64,000 nucleotides of DNA, from assembly GCF_007004135.1 (NCBI RefSeq), contig NZ_VJMG01000038.1:24847-88846 (forward strand). The letters are read 5' to 3'. A program made the translations under genes and the position numbers. This DNA is from Affinirhizobium straminoryzae. GTDB taxonomy: Bacteria > Pseudomonadota > Alphaproteobacteria > Rhizobiales > Rhizobiaceae. The notes under the pieces were generated by a model. It was not told the DNA's origin and did not search any database. It saw nothing but the letters and a program-made list of their open reading frames with translations. Below are positions 54,372 to 62,856 of this stretch, one piece after another. Each line of letters starts with the position of its first letter. The first letter of the stretch is position 1.

Positions 54372-55001
54372 TCATCGCGATGCGGTCGGCACGGCCTGCG
54401 GCAGCCAGGAGCGCGCCGCCGCAAAGCTGCGGTCCATGGCATATTCGGCCCGCACGGGCACCGGAATATGGCCGAAATAGAAGGAAAGCTGACGGGCGGC
54501 GAGCGCCTGCGGCTGTCCGGCGATGGCGGCCAGATAGAGTGCCGAGGCAAGGCCCGAGCGATCCGCCCCTGCATTGCAGTGGATCAGCACCGGTTTCGGC
54601 GCGTTGCGCATCACCTCGATCAGCTGTTCCATCTCCGCCCGGTCGAGTGACTTGCGGGCGCTCATGGCAAAGTCGATATGCTGCACCCCCAGCCTGCGGC
54701 TTGCGTCCACTTCCCTGTCATACCAGCCATTGCCGTCGTTCCTGCCGCGCAGGTTGATGACGGAGCGGATGCCGTAGCGTTCGACATAGCGGCGAAGATC
54801 GGCGGGCGTCGGCTGGGCGGAACGGTAGACTTCCCCGGCGATCACCGGTGCGAAATTGCCGGTCAGCTGCAGGAAGCCGAAATAGGCGCCGAGCAGCGCG
54901 CTGATGAACACCAGCACCAGAAGCAGGCGGGCCGCAATCCGGCGCGGTGAGAGGGACATGCGTTCCGGCGAGACCGGAAGGGGCAGGGTAGTGGTGGTCA
55001 T
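54372..55001 (-). CDS. Membrane-anchored dual-specificity/tyrosine phosphatase-like protein
   Basis: A 209-residue protein. A single membrane segment (RLLLVLVFISALLGAYFGFL) is followed by a periplasmic cysteine-phosphatase domain. The signature loop is HCNAGADRSG with nucleophile C142, and GEVYRSAQPTPADLRRYVER with INLRGRN are typical of the family found next to cell-envelope genes. The start ATG at 55001 is preceded by only a weak site; the in-frame ATG at 55037 would add 12 residues. It faces the transporter operon convergently and is probably unrelated to it. Confidence 0.83.
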   Translation of the reverse strand: MTTTTLPLPVSPERMSLSPRRIAARLLLVLVFISALLGAYFGFLQLTGNFAPVIAGEVYRSAQPTPADLRRYVERYGIRSVINLRGRNDGNGWYDREVDASRRLGVQHIDFAMSARKSLDRAEMEQLIEVMRNAPKPVLIHCNAGADRSGLASALYLAAIAGQPQALAARQLSFYFGHIPVPVRAEYAMDRSFAAARSWLPQAVPTASR

Positions 55002-55140
55002 TGCGCGCCATTGCCATCGGAAGGGTCTGTCACCCATCTTGCCGTCTTTCCTGACAGGAACCTGAACGCGGGTTTTTCTATGGCAGGGACAGGCGCGACG
55101 CCGCATGGGGGAACGGCATCGCGCCTGTTCTCGGGTGCGA

Positions 55141-55680
55141 TCACGCCCGGTCGGAACCGGCCGGTGCGCGCTTGCGCCCGATGATCATGGCCTGCACCAG
55201 ATTTTCCGAATGCCGCCGGCTGGCATGGATGACGCCGAGCACATGCAGGGTGACGGCGAGAAGCAGCACGTTGACGGCCGCCTCATGCGTTTCCTCCACC
55301 CATTCCACGCCCCAGAAGGCATCGGTGGTCTGCATCCAGCCGGTCAGGGCAATGCCGCCGATCAGCGCCAGAAGGAACAGCACCATCACCGCGCCAAGCG
55401 GGTTGTGGCCGATATAGCGGGCCTCGCGATGCGCCAGCACATCGCGCAGATAGGCCAGTGTTTCGCGCGGCGAGCGGACGAACTGCCGGAAGCGGGCATA
55501 GCGACCGCCGGCAAGGCCGAGCACCAGGCGCAATGCAATCAGGCCGGCCGCCGCGTAGCCGACGAATTCATGCAGGTTTCTCAGGCCCTCGGACGAGAAC
55601 CAGGCGACCGCGACGCTGGCGACCAGGCCCCAGTGAAAGAACCTGACGAGCGGGCTCCAGACCTTCACCGTCCCGGTCAT
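55141..55680 (-). CDS. Cytochrome b561-type membrane protein
   Basis: A 179-residue four-helix di-haem b protein of the inner membrane. The haem histidines fit RFFHWGLV (H16), NLHEFVGYA (H37), WVEETHEAAVN and LHVLGVIHA. It starts 1 base after the PepSY gene stop, so the two form an operon. This pair next to an OmpR-type two-component system is a recurring arrangement. It probably passes electrons for an envelope or oxidative-stress function. Confidence 0.88.
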   Translation of the reverse strand: MTGTVKVWSPLVRFFHWGLVASVAVAWFSSEGLRNLHEFVGYAAAGLIALRLVLGLAGGRYARFRQFVRSPRETLAYLRDVLAHREARYIGHNPLGAVMVLFLLALIGGIALTGWMQTTDAFWGVEWVEETHEAAVNVLLLAVTLHVLGVIHASRRHSENLVQAMIIGRKRAPAGSDRA

Positions 55681-55681
55681 G

Positions 55682-55948
55682 TCAGTCTCCGCTCTTGGCA
55701 TTGACCTGTTCGAAGGTCTTGGGGTTGAAATAGGCTTCCACCTTCTTGCCCTTGGCATCGAAGGCATAGGCTTCGTAGCAGCCGTCCTCGGTCTTGACGG
55801 ACCGGACCTTCCAGCCTTCGCCTTCCAGTTTCGCCTTCAGGGCTTCGCGCGGCTGCCAGTCCGACATCGGCACGGAGCACTTGTCGGCGGCAAGGGCTGC
55901 GCCGCCGAACGAGAGCACGGCACAGAGGGTGGCAAGAGCGATACGCAT
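55682..55948 (-). CDS. Small periplasmic PepSY-domain protein
   Basis: An 88-residue exported protein. The signal peptide MRIALATLCAVLSFGGAALA is cut near residue 20. The mature part is a single PepSY unit with LKAKLEGEGWKVRSVKTEDG and CYEAYAFDAKGKKVEAYFNP. A cysteine in each half (CSVP, GCYE) could form a disulfide. It is divergent from the response regulator gene across the inverted repeat 55995-56060 and leads the PepSY-cytochrome b561 operon, the likely target of that two-component system. Confidence 0.86.
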   Translation of the reverse strand: MRIALATLCAVLSFGGAALAADKCSVPMSDWQPREALKAKLEGEGWKVRSVKTEDGCYEAYAFDAKGKKVEAYFNPKTFEQVNAKSGD

Positions 55949-55994
55949 GGTGTCTTCCTTCTCGGGTTGTTGACGAGACAAGCCTGAGCGCCGA

Positions 55995-56060
55995 AGCTGA
56001 CAGCCACCTGAAGGCAGGGCGGCCTGCATTTTTGTCGTATCCTTCAGCCGGCTGTCAGGT
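55995..56060. promoter_or_regulatory. Large inverted repeat with paired OmpR-type half-sites
   Basis: AGCTGACAGCCACCTGAAGG (55995-56014) and, inverted, CCTTCAGCCGGCTGTCAGGT (56041-56060) match at 17 of 20 positions. Each arm holds two similar heptamers (CTGACAG, CTGAAGG) 11 bases apart, the direct-repeat layout used by OmpR/PhoB-type regulators. One arm faces each divergent operon. Confidence 0.65.
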
Positions 56061-56108
56061 CGGGAGAGACATAACGAGCCCGAACGGGCAATCACGGGGG
56101 AGACAGGC

Positions 56109-56774
56109 ATGCGCGTGCTGTTGGTCGAGGATGACGAGCTTCTGGGCGATGCGGTGAAGACGCATGTGGCGCGCCAGGGCCATGCGGTGGACTGGGCGCA
56201 AAATCTCGATGATGCCGAGGCCAATCTGGCGGCCGCGCGCTTCGACCTGATCCTGCTCGATCTGCGCCTGCCCGACGGCTTCGGCATCGACATCCTGAAG
56301 CGGCTGCGGGCGCGGCGCGATGCGACGCCCGTGATCATCATGACCGCGCATGACCAGGTGGCCGACCGGATCGAGGGGCTGAATGCCGGCGCCGACGACT
56401 ATCTGGTGAAGCCCGTCGATCTTGGCGAACTGCAGGCCCGCATCCACGCGGTCGCCCGCCGTTATGGCGCAAGCGCCCTGCCGGAGGTGGTGCTGGGGGC
56501 GACGCGCGTCTTTCCCTCCGAGCGGCGGATCGTCGGGGAGGATGGGCAGGATATCGGTCTCTCCTCGCGCGAATGGGCGCTGCTCGACCGTCTGCTGTCG
56601 CGCCGGCAGGCGATCTTTTCCAAGTCGCAGCTGGAGGATGCGCTCTACGATTTCGGCGCCGAGGTGGAGAGCAACACCGTGGAGGTCTATGTGAGCCGCC
56701 TGCGCCGCAAGCTCGGCAAGGAAGTCATCGAAACCGTGCGCGGTCTCGGTTACCGGATTTCGCCGCATGTCTGA
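56109..56774 (+). CDS. OmpR-family response regulator
   Basis: A 221-residue regulator. The receiver has acidic pocket EDDE, phospho-acceptor D51 in LILLDLRLPDGFG, and K in DDYLVKPVDLGEL. The winged-helix output includes LSSREWALLDRLLSRRQAIF and NTVEVYVSRLRRKLGKEVIE, ending VRGLGYRISPHV. It overlaps the kinase gene by 8 bases. It likely binds the inverted repeat 55995-56060 and controls both itself and the divergent PepSY operon. It resembles QseB/PmrA/TctD-type regulators. Confidence 0.93.
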   Translation: MRVLLVEDDELLGDAVKTHVARQGHAVDWAQNLDDAEANLAAARFDLILLDLRLPDGFGIDILKRLRARRDATPVIIMTAHDQVADRIEGLNAGADDYLVKPVDLGELQARIHAVARRYGASALPEVVLGATRVFPSERRIVGEDGQDIGLSSREWALLDRLLSRRQAIFSKSQLEDALYDFGAEVESNTVEVYVSRLRRKLGKEVIETVRGLGYRISPHV

Positions 56775-58182
56775 GATCACACCCGCACCCGCACCTGCAA
56801 CGCCGCCCGCACCCCCGCCCTCTGGCGCTCCCGCCCCGGCTGCCAGCCGCCCCTACAGCCTGTCGCGCCGCCTCATCCTGTCGCTGGCGGGTATCCTCTG
56901 CCTGTTCTGGGTGGTGGCGGTGGTGCTCGGCGTGTCGGTGATGCGCGACGAATTCGACGAGGTGTTCGACAGTGCGCTGCAGCAGACCACCGAGCGGCTG
57001 GTGCCGCTGCTGGTCGACGATCTCTACCGCCGCGACGAGCGGCCGGAGCCCTACAGCATCGGCGAGGTTCGCCACGACGTGCGCGACCAGTATCTCACCT
57101 ATCAGCTGCGCGATTCGACCGGGCGCGTGCTGCTGCATTCGGCCAATACCTCCTCCGTGCCCTATGCGGCGCCGCTTGCGCCCGGCTTCTGGAGCGACGA
57201 GAGCCACCGCATCTTCACCGCCGAAACGGTCAGCGGCAGCCTGTTCGTGCAGGTGGCCGATTCGCTCGATCACCGCCGCGAGGCCACGGGCGAGGGGGCG
57301 ATCGCGCTGATCGTGCCGATCATGGTGCTGCTGCCCTTCGGCATGCTGGCGATCTGGTGGATCGTCGGGCGCGCGATGGCGCCGGTGCAGCGGCTGCTCG
57401 GCGCCGTTTCCGTGCGCGACGGCACCAATCTGCAGCCGATCGAGATGCCGGATCTGCCGAAGGAACTGGCGCCGATTGCCCGCTCCATCAACAACCTGAT
57501 GGCGAGGCTGGAAACCACCATCCAGGCCGAACGCGATCTTGCCGCCAACAGCGCCCACGAACTGCGCACGCCGGTGGCGGGCGCTCTCGCGCAGACGGAA
57601 CTTCTGCTGCGCGAAGTCGAGGGAAGCCCGGCCGAACCCCGCGCCCAGCAAGTGCTGAAAGGGCTTCGCCGCCTGTCCACCATGCTGGAAAAGCTCCTGC
57701 AGCTTGCCCGCGCGGAAGCCGGCATCGGCCTTGCCACCGCGCCGGTCGATCTGGCGCCGATCTTCGATCTCGTGTTGTCGGAGTTTGGCCGCAGCCATCC
57801 GGCGGTGACGGTCGTGATCGCAAAGGAGGCTCCGGCGCTTTCCCTGCCGCGCCGTGTGGATGCCGATGCCTTCGCCATCGCGCTGAAGAACCTGCTGGAA
57901 AATGCCGACCGCCACGGCCTGCCCGGAGAGCCCATCGACGTGAGGCTGTCTGCGCAGGGCACAATCGTCGTCAGCAATGCCACCCTGCCGCCGGCGGAAG
58001 CGGATGTGAACATGTTCCGCCAGCGTTTCCGCCGCGGCTCGCCCGCCACCCCGGGCTCCGGCCTTGGCCTTGCGATCGTCGACCGGCTGATGACGCAGAT
58101 GGGCGGCAGCCTCGATCTTTCCTGCGACCGCACAGGCGAGGGCGCCACCTTCCGCGCCACCCTGCAGCTGCCGCCGAGTTGA
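56767..58182 (+). CDS. Sensor histidine kinase
   Basis: A 471-residue membrane kinase. A Pro/Ala-rich N-terminal tail precedes the first membrane helix (LILSLAGILCLFWVVAVVLG). A periplasmic domain of about 130 residues has DEFDEVFDSALQQTTERLVP, and a second helix is near IALIVPIMVLLPFGMLAIWW. A HAMP-like linker leads to HisKA with H264 in NSAHELRTPVAGALAQTELL. HATPase ends with PGSGLGLAIVDRLMTQMGG. The start overlaps the regulator gene by 8 bases. The periplasmic part resembles QseC/TctE-type sensors; the signal is unknown. The 257-base gap after it (58183-58439) has no supported gene. Confidence 0.92.
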   Translation: MSEITPAPAPATPPAPPPSGAPAPAASRPYSLSRRLILSLAGILCLFWVVAVVLGVSVMRDEFDEVFDSALQQTTERLVPLLVDDLYRRDERPEPYSIGEVRHDVRDQYLTYQLRDSTGRVLLHSANTSSVPYAAPLAPGFWSDESHRIFTAETVSGSLFVQVADSLDHRREATGEGAIALIVPIMVLLPFGMLAIWWIVGRAMAPVQRLLGAVSVRDGTNLQPIEMPDLPKELAPIARSINNLMARLETTIQAERDLAANSAHELRTPVAGALAQTELLLREVEGSPAEPRAQQVLKGLRRLSTMLEKLLQLARAEAGIGLATAPVDLAPIFDLVLSEFGRSHPAVTVVIAKEAPALSLPRRVDADAFAIALKNLLENADRHGLPGEPIDVRLSAQGTIVVSNATLPPAEADVNMFRQRFRRGSPATPGSGLGLAIVDRLMTQMGGSLDLSCDRTGEGATFRATLQLPPS

Positions 58183-58439
58183 GGGGGCGGCCCCCCTCCA
58201 CGGCAGCGCGCAAGGCCTCGATTTGCCCCTGCCGTCCCATACCCGGTGTCGATGATCGGAACCCATGGGACCGACACTGGGTAGCAGAGGCCGGTGGCAA
58301 CGTGATCCGGGGTCGAAACACCAGCGCCGATCCTTCATGCCACCGCATTTGTGGGAACCGGCGCCGCAACCTTCGCCAAGGACCATCGAGGGACGCAGTC
58401 CGGACGCAAAACCGCTGATGCCCTTTGGCTGGTCGTGCG

Positions 58440-59051
58440 CTATCTGCTGCCGGTTTCTGTCAGCATGTCCGCAATGGTCGCCACGCGGCAGACGGGCCGC
58501 AGTGCAGCAATCGCCGTTTCGTGGACATCCGGCGAAAATGCAGCGCAACCGTCGGACAGCACCGTCACGTCGAAATCGCGCACATGCGCGTCCCGGACCG
58601 TGGAGGCGACGCCGCCATTGGTGACGATACCGCAGACGATGAGCTTGCGGATCTCGCATTTGCGCAGCACCCATTCCAGCCGCGTCATGTAGAAGGCGGA
58701 ATAGGCGACCTTCTCGATGCTGATATCGGCCGGGGCGAGCCTGTCCACGAGACGGTGGCCCCATGAACCGGGCGCGAAATCTCCCTTCGCCAGAAAGGGC
58801 CGCAGCGTCTTCAGATGCGGCGAGATCAGTGGCTCGCCACCTTTCAGCGGCACCAGCGTGAACTGGGTGGAGATGATCCAGCCGCCGCCTGCGCGGATCC
58901 GGTCGGCAAGCGGCGCCAGCCGTTCGGGCAGGGCGGCAATCTCTGCAGCTGTCTGGCCGGCGCGACCATAGGCCCCGTCCGGATCGAGAAAGTCATTCTG
59001 CAGATCGACGATCAGGAGGCCGGTCTGCGCCAGGGGTATGGTCTCGTGCAT
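58440..59051 (-). CDS. Isochorismatase-fold hydrolase-like protein without the nucleophile cysteine
   Basis: A 203-residue cysteine-hydrolase-fold protein. The catalytic aspartate (LLIVDLQNDFLDPDGA) and the lysine region (LRPFLAKGDFAPGS, VEKVAYSAF-like) are present. The cis-peptide loop reads CGIVTNGGVASTVRDAH, where the nucleophile Cys before V is glycine. Isochorismatases proper (PhzD group) also have glycine here, while amidases need the cysteine, so ordinary amidase activity is unlikely. Its start overlaps the hyuA stop by one base, and it is last in the four-gene hyu operon. Confidence 0.82.
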   Translation of the reverse strand: MHETIPLAQTGLLIVDLQNDFLDPDGAYGRAGQTAAEIAALPERLAPLADRIRAGGGWIISTQFTLVPLKGGEPLISPHLKTLRPFLAKGDFAPGSWGHRLVDRLAPADISIEKVAYSAFYMTRLEWVLRKCEIRKLIVCGIVTNGGVASTVRDAHVRDFDVTVLSDGCAAFSPDVHETAIAALRPVCRVATIADMLTETGSR

Positions 59052-61123
59052 CAGCGTCTCTCGATGATCACATTGCCAAGGTCATCAACCCGTGCCGTCA
59101 GGTCCGGATCAACGAGCACTGTGGCATCCGGCTGTTCCAGGATGGCCGGGCCGTCGATCCGTGCGCCTGCCGGCAACTCCAGACGTGCGTAGATCGCCGT
59201 GTCATGCCAGGCCCCGTCGAACCAGACCGGGCGGCTGCCGCGGGCTGCCTTTTCCAGCGAGCAATCGGCATCGGGGGCCAGCGCCTTCAGGCTGAAATGC
59301 GGGCGACGGCCGATCGCGGCGGTCCGCAGGTTGACGATCCTGGCCTTCAGCCCCGGCAGCAGGCGGCTGAAGGAGGCGCGGTAGGCCGCATCGAAGGCGT
59401 CCTGCACGATCGTCCGGGTCACACCCGTGGAACCGTTGGCAATCGTCACCTGCAGCGGCACGGACACCGTATGGGTCTGGCCGACATAATGCATGTCGAG
59501 TTCGAAGAGGATGTCGACCCGATCCATCTGCAGCCCGGCCTCCTCGACCACCCGACCCGCAGCCTCGGCTTCCGCCACCATGCGGGCATCGAGCACCGCC
59601 TCATCCAGTTCATCCACCGTCAGGTTCACGGTCTGCACCTGGTCGTGGCGGATATCGGCAATCACGCAGCCGAGCGCCGAGGTGACACCCGGATAGCGCG
59701 GCACGAGAGCAGCCTGCAGGCCGACATCCTTGATGAGGGCGCCGGCATGCAGCGCGCCGCCGCCACCGAAGGGAACAGCGACGAATTTCGCAGGATCGTG
59801 TCCGCGTTCGATGGAGACAAGGCGGATGGCGCCGGCCATGCGCCCGTCTGCCACGCGCACGATCGCTTCCGCCGCTTCCATGACGCCGAGACCGCAGGGG
59901 CCTGCGACATGTTCGGCGATGGCGGCCTTGGCAGCCTCAACGTCCAGCCGTGCAAGCTTGCCACCGATCGGCCGCTCCGCATTGATGCGGCCGAGAACGA
60001 TGTTTGCGTCCGTCAGCGTCGGGCGGCTATTGCCCTGGCCATAGGCGACCGGGCCGGGTCGCGAGCCGGCGCTTTCTGGCCCGACCTGCAGCAGGCCCCC
60101 GGCATCGACATGGGCGATCGAGCCGCCGCCGGCGCCGATCGTGGTGATCTCGATCATCGGCGTGCGCACCACGAGACCGAAATCGATCGTCGTCTGGGCG
60201 GCAAGCGACGTCTGGCCGTCGACCACCAGCGAGACGTCGAAGGAGGTGCCGCCGAGATCGCCGGTGATGATGTTGGGATAGCCGGCGGCCTTGGAAATCG
60301 CGGCCGCCGCAATCACGCCGGCAGCCGGACCGGACAGCGCGGTGCGCACCGGCAACCGGCTTGCGGTCTCCGTCGACATGACGCCGCCATTCGACTGGAC
60401 GATGTGGAAGGGGCCGGAAAAGGCTTCCCCTTTCAACGCATCTCGCAGCTTGCCGAGATAGCCGCCGACCACCGGCTGGAGATAGGCATTGAGCGCGGTG
60501 GTCGAGGTGCGCTCGAACTCGCGGATTTCCGGCAGGATCTGGGCAGACGAGGCGAGGTTGCCGTTCGGCCAGACGGAGCGCGCCGCCTCCAGTGCCGCCA
60601 GTTCATTGGCGGGATTGGCATAGGCATTGATGAAGCAGATGGCGAGCGCTTCCGCACCGGCGGCGAGCGCTTTCAGGGCGGCCGCGCGAACCTCCTCGGG
60701 ATCGAGCGCCTCGCGCACCGTTCCGTCTGCCAGAACACGCTCGGTCACTTCGAAACGCATGTCGCGTTCGATGACGGGCGTGAAATCGCCCCACAGGCCC
60801 CAGGTGTTCAGGCGGTCGCGGCGGCGCATTTCCAGCACGTCGCGAAACCCTTTCGTGGTGATCAGCGCGGTGCGGGCGCCCTTGCGCTCCAGAAGCGCAT
60901 TGGTGCCGACCGTCGTGCCGTGGACGATGGAGCCGAGATCGGCAATGGCGCCGAAGGATTTCAGTCCTTCAATGAAGCCGACCGCCTCGTCGCCGCGATT
61001 GGAGGACACCTTGGCGGTCCGGAATTTGCCGGTTGTCTCCTCGTAGTAGAAGAGATCGGTGAAGGTGCCGCCGACATCCACGCCGACGACGGCGCCGTTC
61101 AGGCTCTTGATATGGCTGTTCAT
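59051..61123 (-). CDS. hyuA: Hydantoinase/oxoprolinase subunit A
   Basis: A 690-residue ATP-dependent cyclic-amide hydrolase/carboxylase-type subunit with an actin-like fold. The first nucleotide motif is VVGVDVGGTFTDLFYYEE, followed by HGTTVGTNALLERKGARTAL. Mid-protein NGGVMSTETASRLP and GPAAGVIAAA, then GDLGGTSFDVSLV are typical of HyuA. The substrate could be a hydantoin, 5-oxoproline or related ring. It starts 4 bases inside the hyuB end (ATGA). Confidence 0.93.
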   Translation of the reverse strand: MNSHIKSLNGAVVGVDVGGTFTDLFYYEETTGKFRTAKVSSNRGDEAVGFIEGLKSFGAIADLGSIVHGTTVGTNALLERKGARTALITTKGFRDVLEMRRRDRLNTWGLWGDFTPVIERDMRFEVTERVLADGTVREALDPEEVRAAALKALAAGAEALAICFINAYANPANELAALEAARSVWPNGNLASSAQILPEIREFERTSTTALNAYLQPVVGGYLGKLRDALKGEAFSGPFHIVQSNGGVMSTETASRLPVRTALSGPAAGVIAAAAISKAAGYPNIITGDLGGTSFDVSLVVDGQTSLAAQTTIDFGLVVRTPMIEITTIGAGGGSIAHVDAGGLLQVGPESAGSRPGPVAYGQGNSRPTLTDANIVLGRINAERPIGGKLARLDVEAAKAAIAEHVAGPCGLGVMEAAEAIVRVADGRMAGAIRLVSIERGHDPAKFVAVPFGGGGALHAGALIKDVGLQAALVPRYPGVTSALGCVIADIRHDQVQTVNLTVDELDEAVLDARMVAEAEAAGRVVEEAGLQMDRVDILFELDMHYVGQTHTVSVPLQVTIANGSTGVTRTIVQDAFDAAYRASFSRLLPGLKARIVNLRTAAIGRRPHFSLKALAPDADCSLEKAARGSRPVWFDGAWHDTAIYARLELPAGARIDGPAILEQPDATVLVDPDLTARVDDLGNVIIERR

Positions 61124-62856
61124 GCGGCTTTTCCTTCACGCAGTCTGTCGGTCGCCTGCACATCGACCTGTCCGTCCCTGTCGACCTCGACGCCGTAGAG
61201 CGTGCGGGCATTCTCGCGGCTGACGAAGCCGAGGCGCACGTCGCGTGCAACCTTTTCCGGCGGGCGGCTCCACGGGTTGCCATAACCGCCGCCGCCGGGC
61301 GATTCGATGCGCACCTTCTGGCCCGCCCGCACGCGCACATCCGTGACCTTGGAGGCAAGCGGCGGCGAGCGCTCGCCCTCGTCGCTTTCCCAGGTAAAGC
61401 GGTTGAGGCCGCCCTGCAGGCCGCCGGAAACGCCCGGCGGCGCATAGACACCGCGTTCGCCAAGCAGGAAGACATCGGCGTCGGTCAGCGTCTCGACCTC
61501 GTAGACCGAGCCCACGCCGCCGCGATGATGGCCGGCGCCGGCGGAATCCGGTCTCAGCGCCCACTGGGTGAAGACAACGGGATAGGAGGCTTCCAGGATT
61601 TCGGCTGGCGGAATGGTCGCCATGGAAATCGGGTTGTTGGCGTGGTTGAGACCGTCGCTTTCCGGATTGCCGCCCAACCCCCCGCCGAAGAAGGAGAACA
61701 TCACATAGCGGGATCCGTCACCGCGATAGCCGGCAATCGAGAGCGCATTGATGGTGCCGAAGGGGGCGGCCGTGGCACGCGATGGATCGGCTTTCGCCAG
61801 TGCGCCGAACACGACGCCGATGACGCGCAGGATCGTTTCGGTGTAACCGCCGACCGGTTTCGGTGGCTTGACGCCGAGCAGGGTCGTTTCCGGAATGACG
61901 AAGGTGATCGGCCGCAGGCATCCGGCATTGGCGGGGACCGATGTGAAGACATGCTTCAACGCCACATAGCAGCAGGCGGCTGCCGTCGAATAGGCGATGT
62001 TCAGCGGTCCGGCGCAGGGTGCGGACGAGCGCGAGAAATCGAGCACCATCTCGTCGCCCCTGACGGTGAGGTCCAGCGCGATGGTGAGGCGTTGCGGGGT
62101 GATGCCGTCATTGTCGAGATAATCCTCGAAGCTGTAGACGCCATCCGGCAGCGCCCGGATGGCATCGCGCATCATGGCGTCTGCGCGATCCGAGAAGACG
62201 TCGAAAGCCCGGGCGACGGTTGTGTCGCCATAGGCATCGAGCAGTTCCGCCAGCCGCCGTTCACCGAGGTCGAGCGCGTTCAACTGACCGTTCAGATCGC
62301 CGTAGTTGGAGGTCGGCACGCGGGAATTGGCCGCCAGGATATCGAGGAGGTCGCGGTTCATCACGCCTTTCGAGACCAGCTTGACCGGCGGGATGCGGAC
62401 CCCTTCCTGGAAACTTTCGGTGGCCTTGGCGTTGAATCCACCAGGCACATTGCCGCCGATATCCAGCCAGTGACCGACGGAGGCGATCCAGCAATAGAGC
62501 GTGCCGCCGCGAAAGACGGGGCGCACCAGACGGAAATCGTTGAGATGCGTGCCGCCGGCATAGGGGTCGTTGAAGAGATAGGTATCGCCGGGGTTCAGAT
62601 CGCCATCGACGGCCACCTTGTCGATGACGGCCTTGACGGCAAAGGCCATGGCGCCGACGAAGATCGGCAGGCCGCGCGTGCCCTGCACCAGCGTCGCGCC
62701 GGTCTCGGCATGATAGAGGCCGTGGCAGGCATCACGCGCTTCGGCAATGATCGGGTTGAAGGCGGAGCGGTAGAGCGTGGCGTCCATCTCGTCGGCTATC
62801 TGCTCCAGACGGCCGTTCAGGATGGCGAGCGTGACGGGATCAAGAGCGCTTTTCAT
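61120..62856 (-). CDS. hyuB: Hydantoinase/oxoprolinase subunit B
   Basis: A 578-residue partner of HyuA. The start MKSALDPVTLAILNGRLEQI is the family N-terminus. YLFNDPYAGGTHLNDFRLVR and SVGHWLDIGGNVPGGFNAKA give metal-site histidines and aspartates of the HyuB family. Later blocks include AYSTAAACCYVALKH, FFGGGLGG and PGGGGYGNPWSRPPE near the end. Overlaps of 4 bases with both neighbours show translational coupling. Confidence 0.93.
   Translation of the reverse strand: MKSALDPVTLAILNGRLEQIADEMDATLYRSAFNPIIAEARDACHGLYHAETGATLVQGTRGLPIFVGAMAFAVKAVIDKVAVDGDLNPGDTYLFNDPYAGGTHLNDFRLVRPVFRGGTLYCWIASVGHWLDIGGNVPGGFNAKATESFQEGVRIPPVKLVSKGVMNRDLLDILAANSRVPTSNYGDLNGQLNALDLGERRLAELLDAYGDTTVARAFDVFSDRADAMMRDAIRALPDGVYSFEDYLDNDGITPQRLTIALDLTVRGDEMVLDFSRSSAPCAGPLNIAYSTAAACCYVALKHVFTSVPANAGCLRPITFVIPETTLLGVKPPKPVGGYTETILRVIGVVFGALAKADPSRATAAPFGTINALSIAGYRGDGSRYVMFSFFGGGLGGNPESDGLNHANNPISMATIPPAEILEASYPVVFTQWALRPDSAGAGHHRGGVGSVYEVETLTDADVFLLGERGVYAPPGVSGGLQGGLNRFTWESDEGERSPPLASKVTDVRVRAGQKVRIESPGGGGYGNPWSRPPEKVARDVRLGFVSRENARTLYGVEVDRDGQVDVQATDRLREGKAA

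Noticed and set aside
58183..58439. Inverted segments (GTGTCG...CGACAC around CCCATGGG) after the histidine kinase gene
   Set aside because: The arms are short and interrupted and there is no T-run, so I could not support a terminator or RNA gene.
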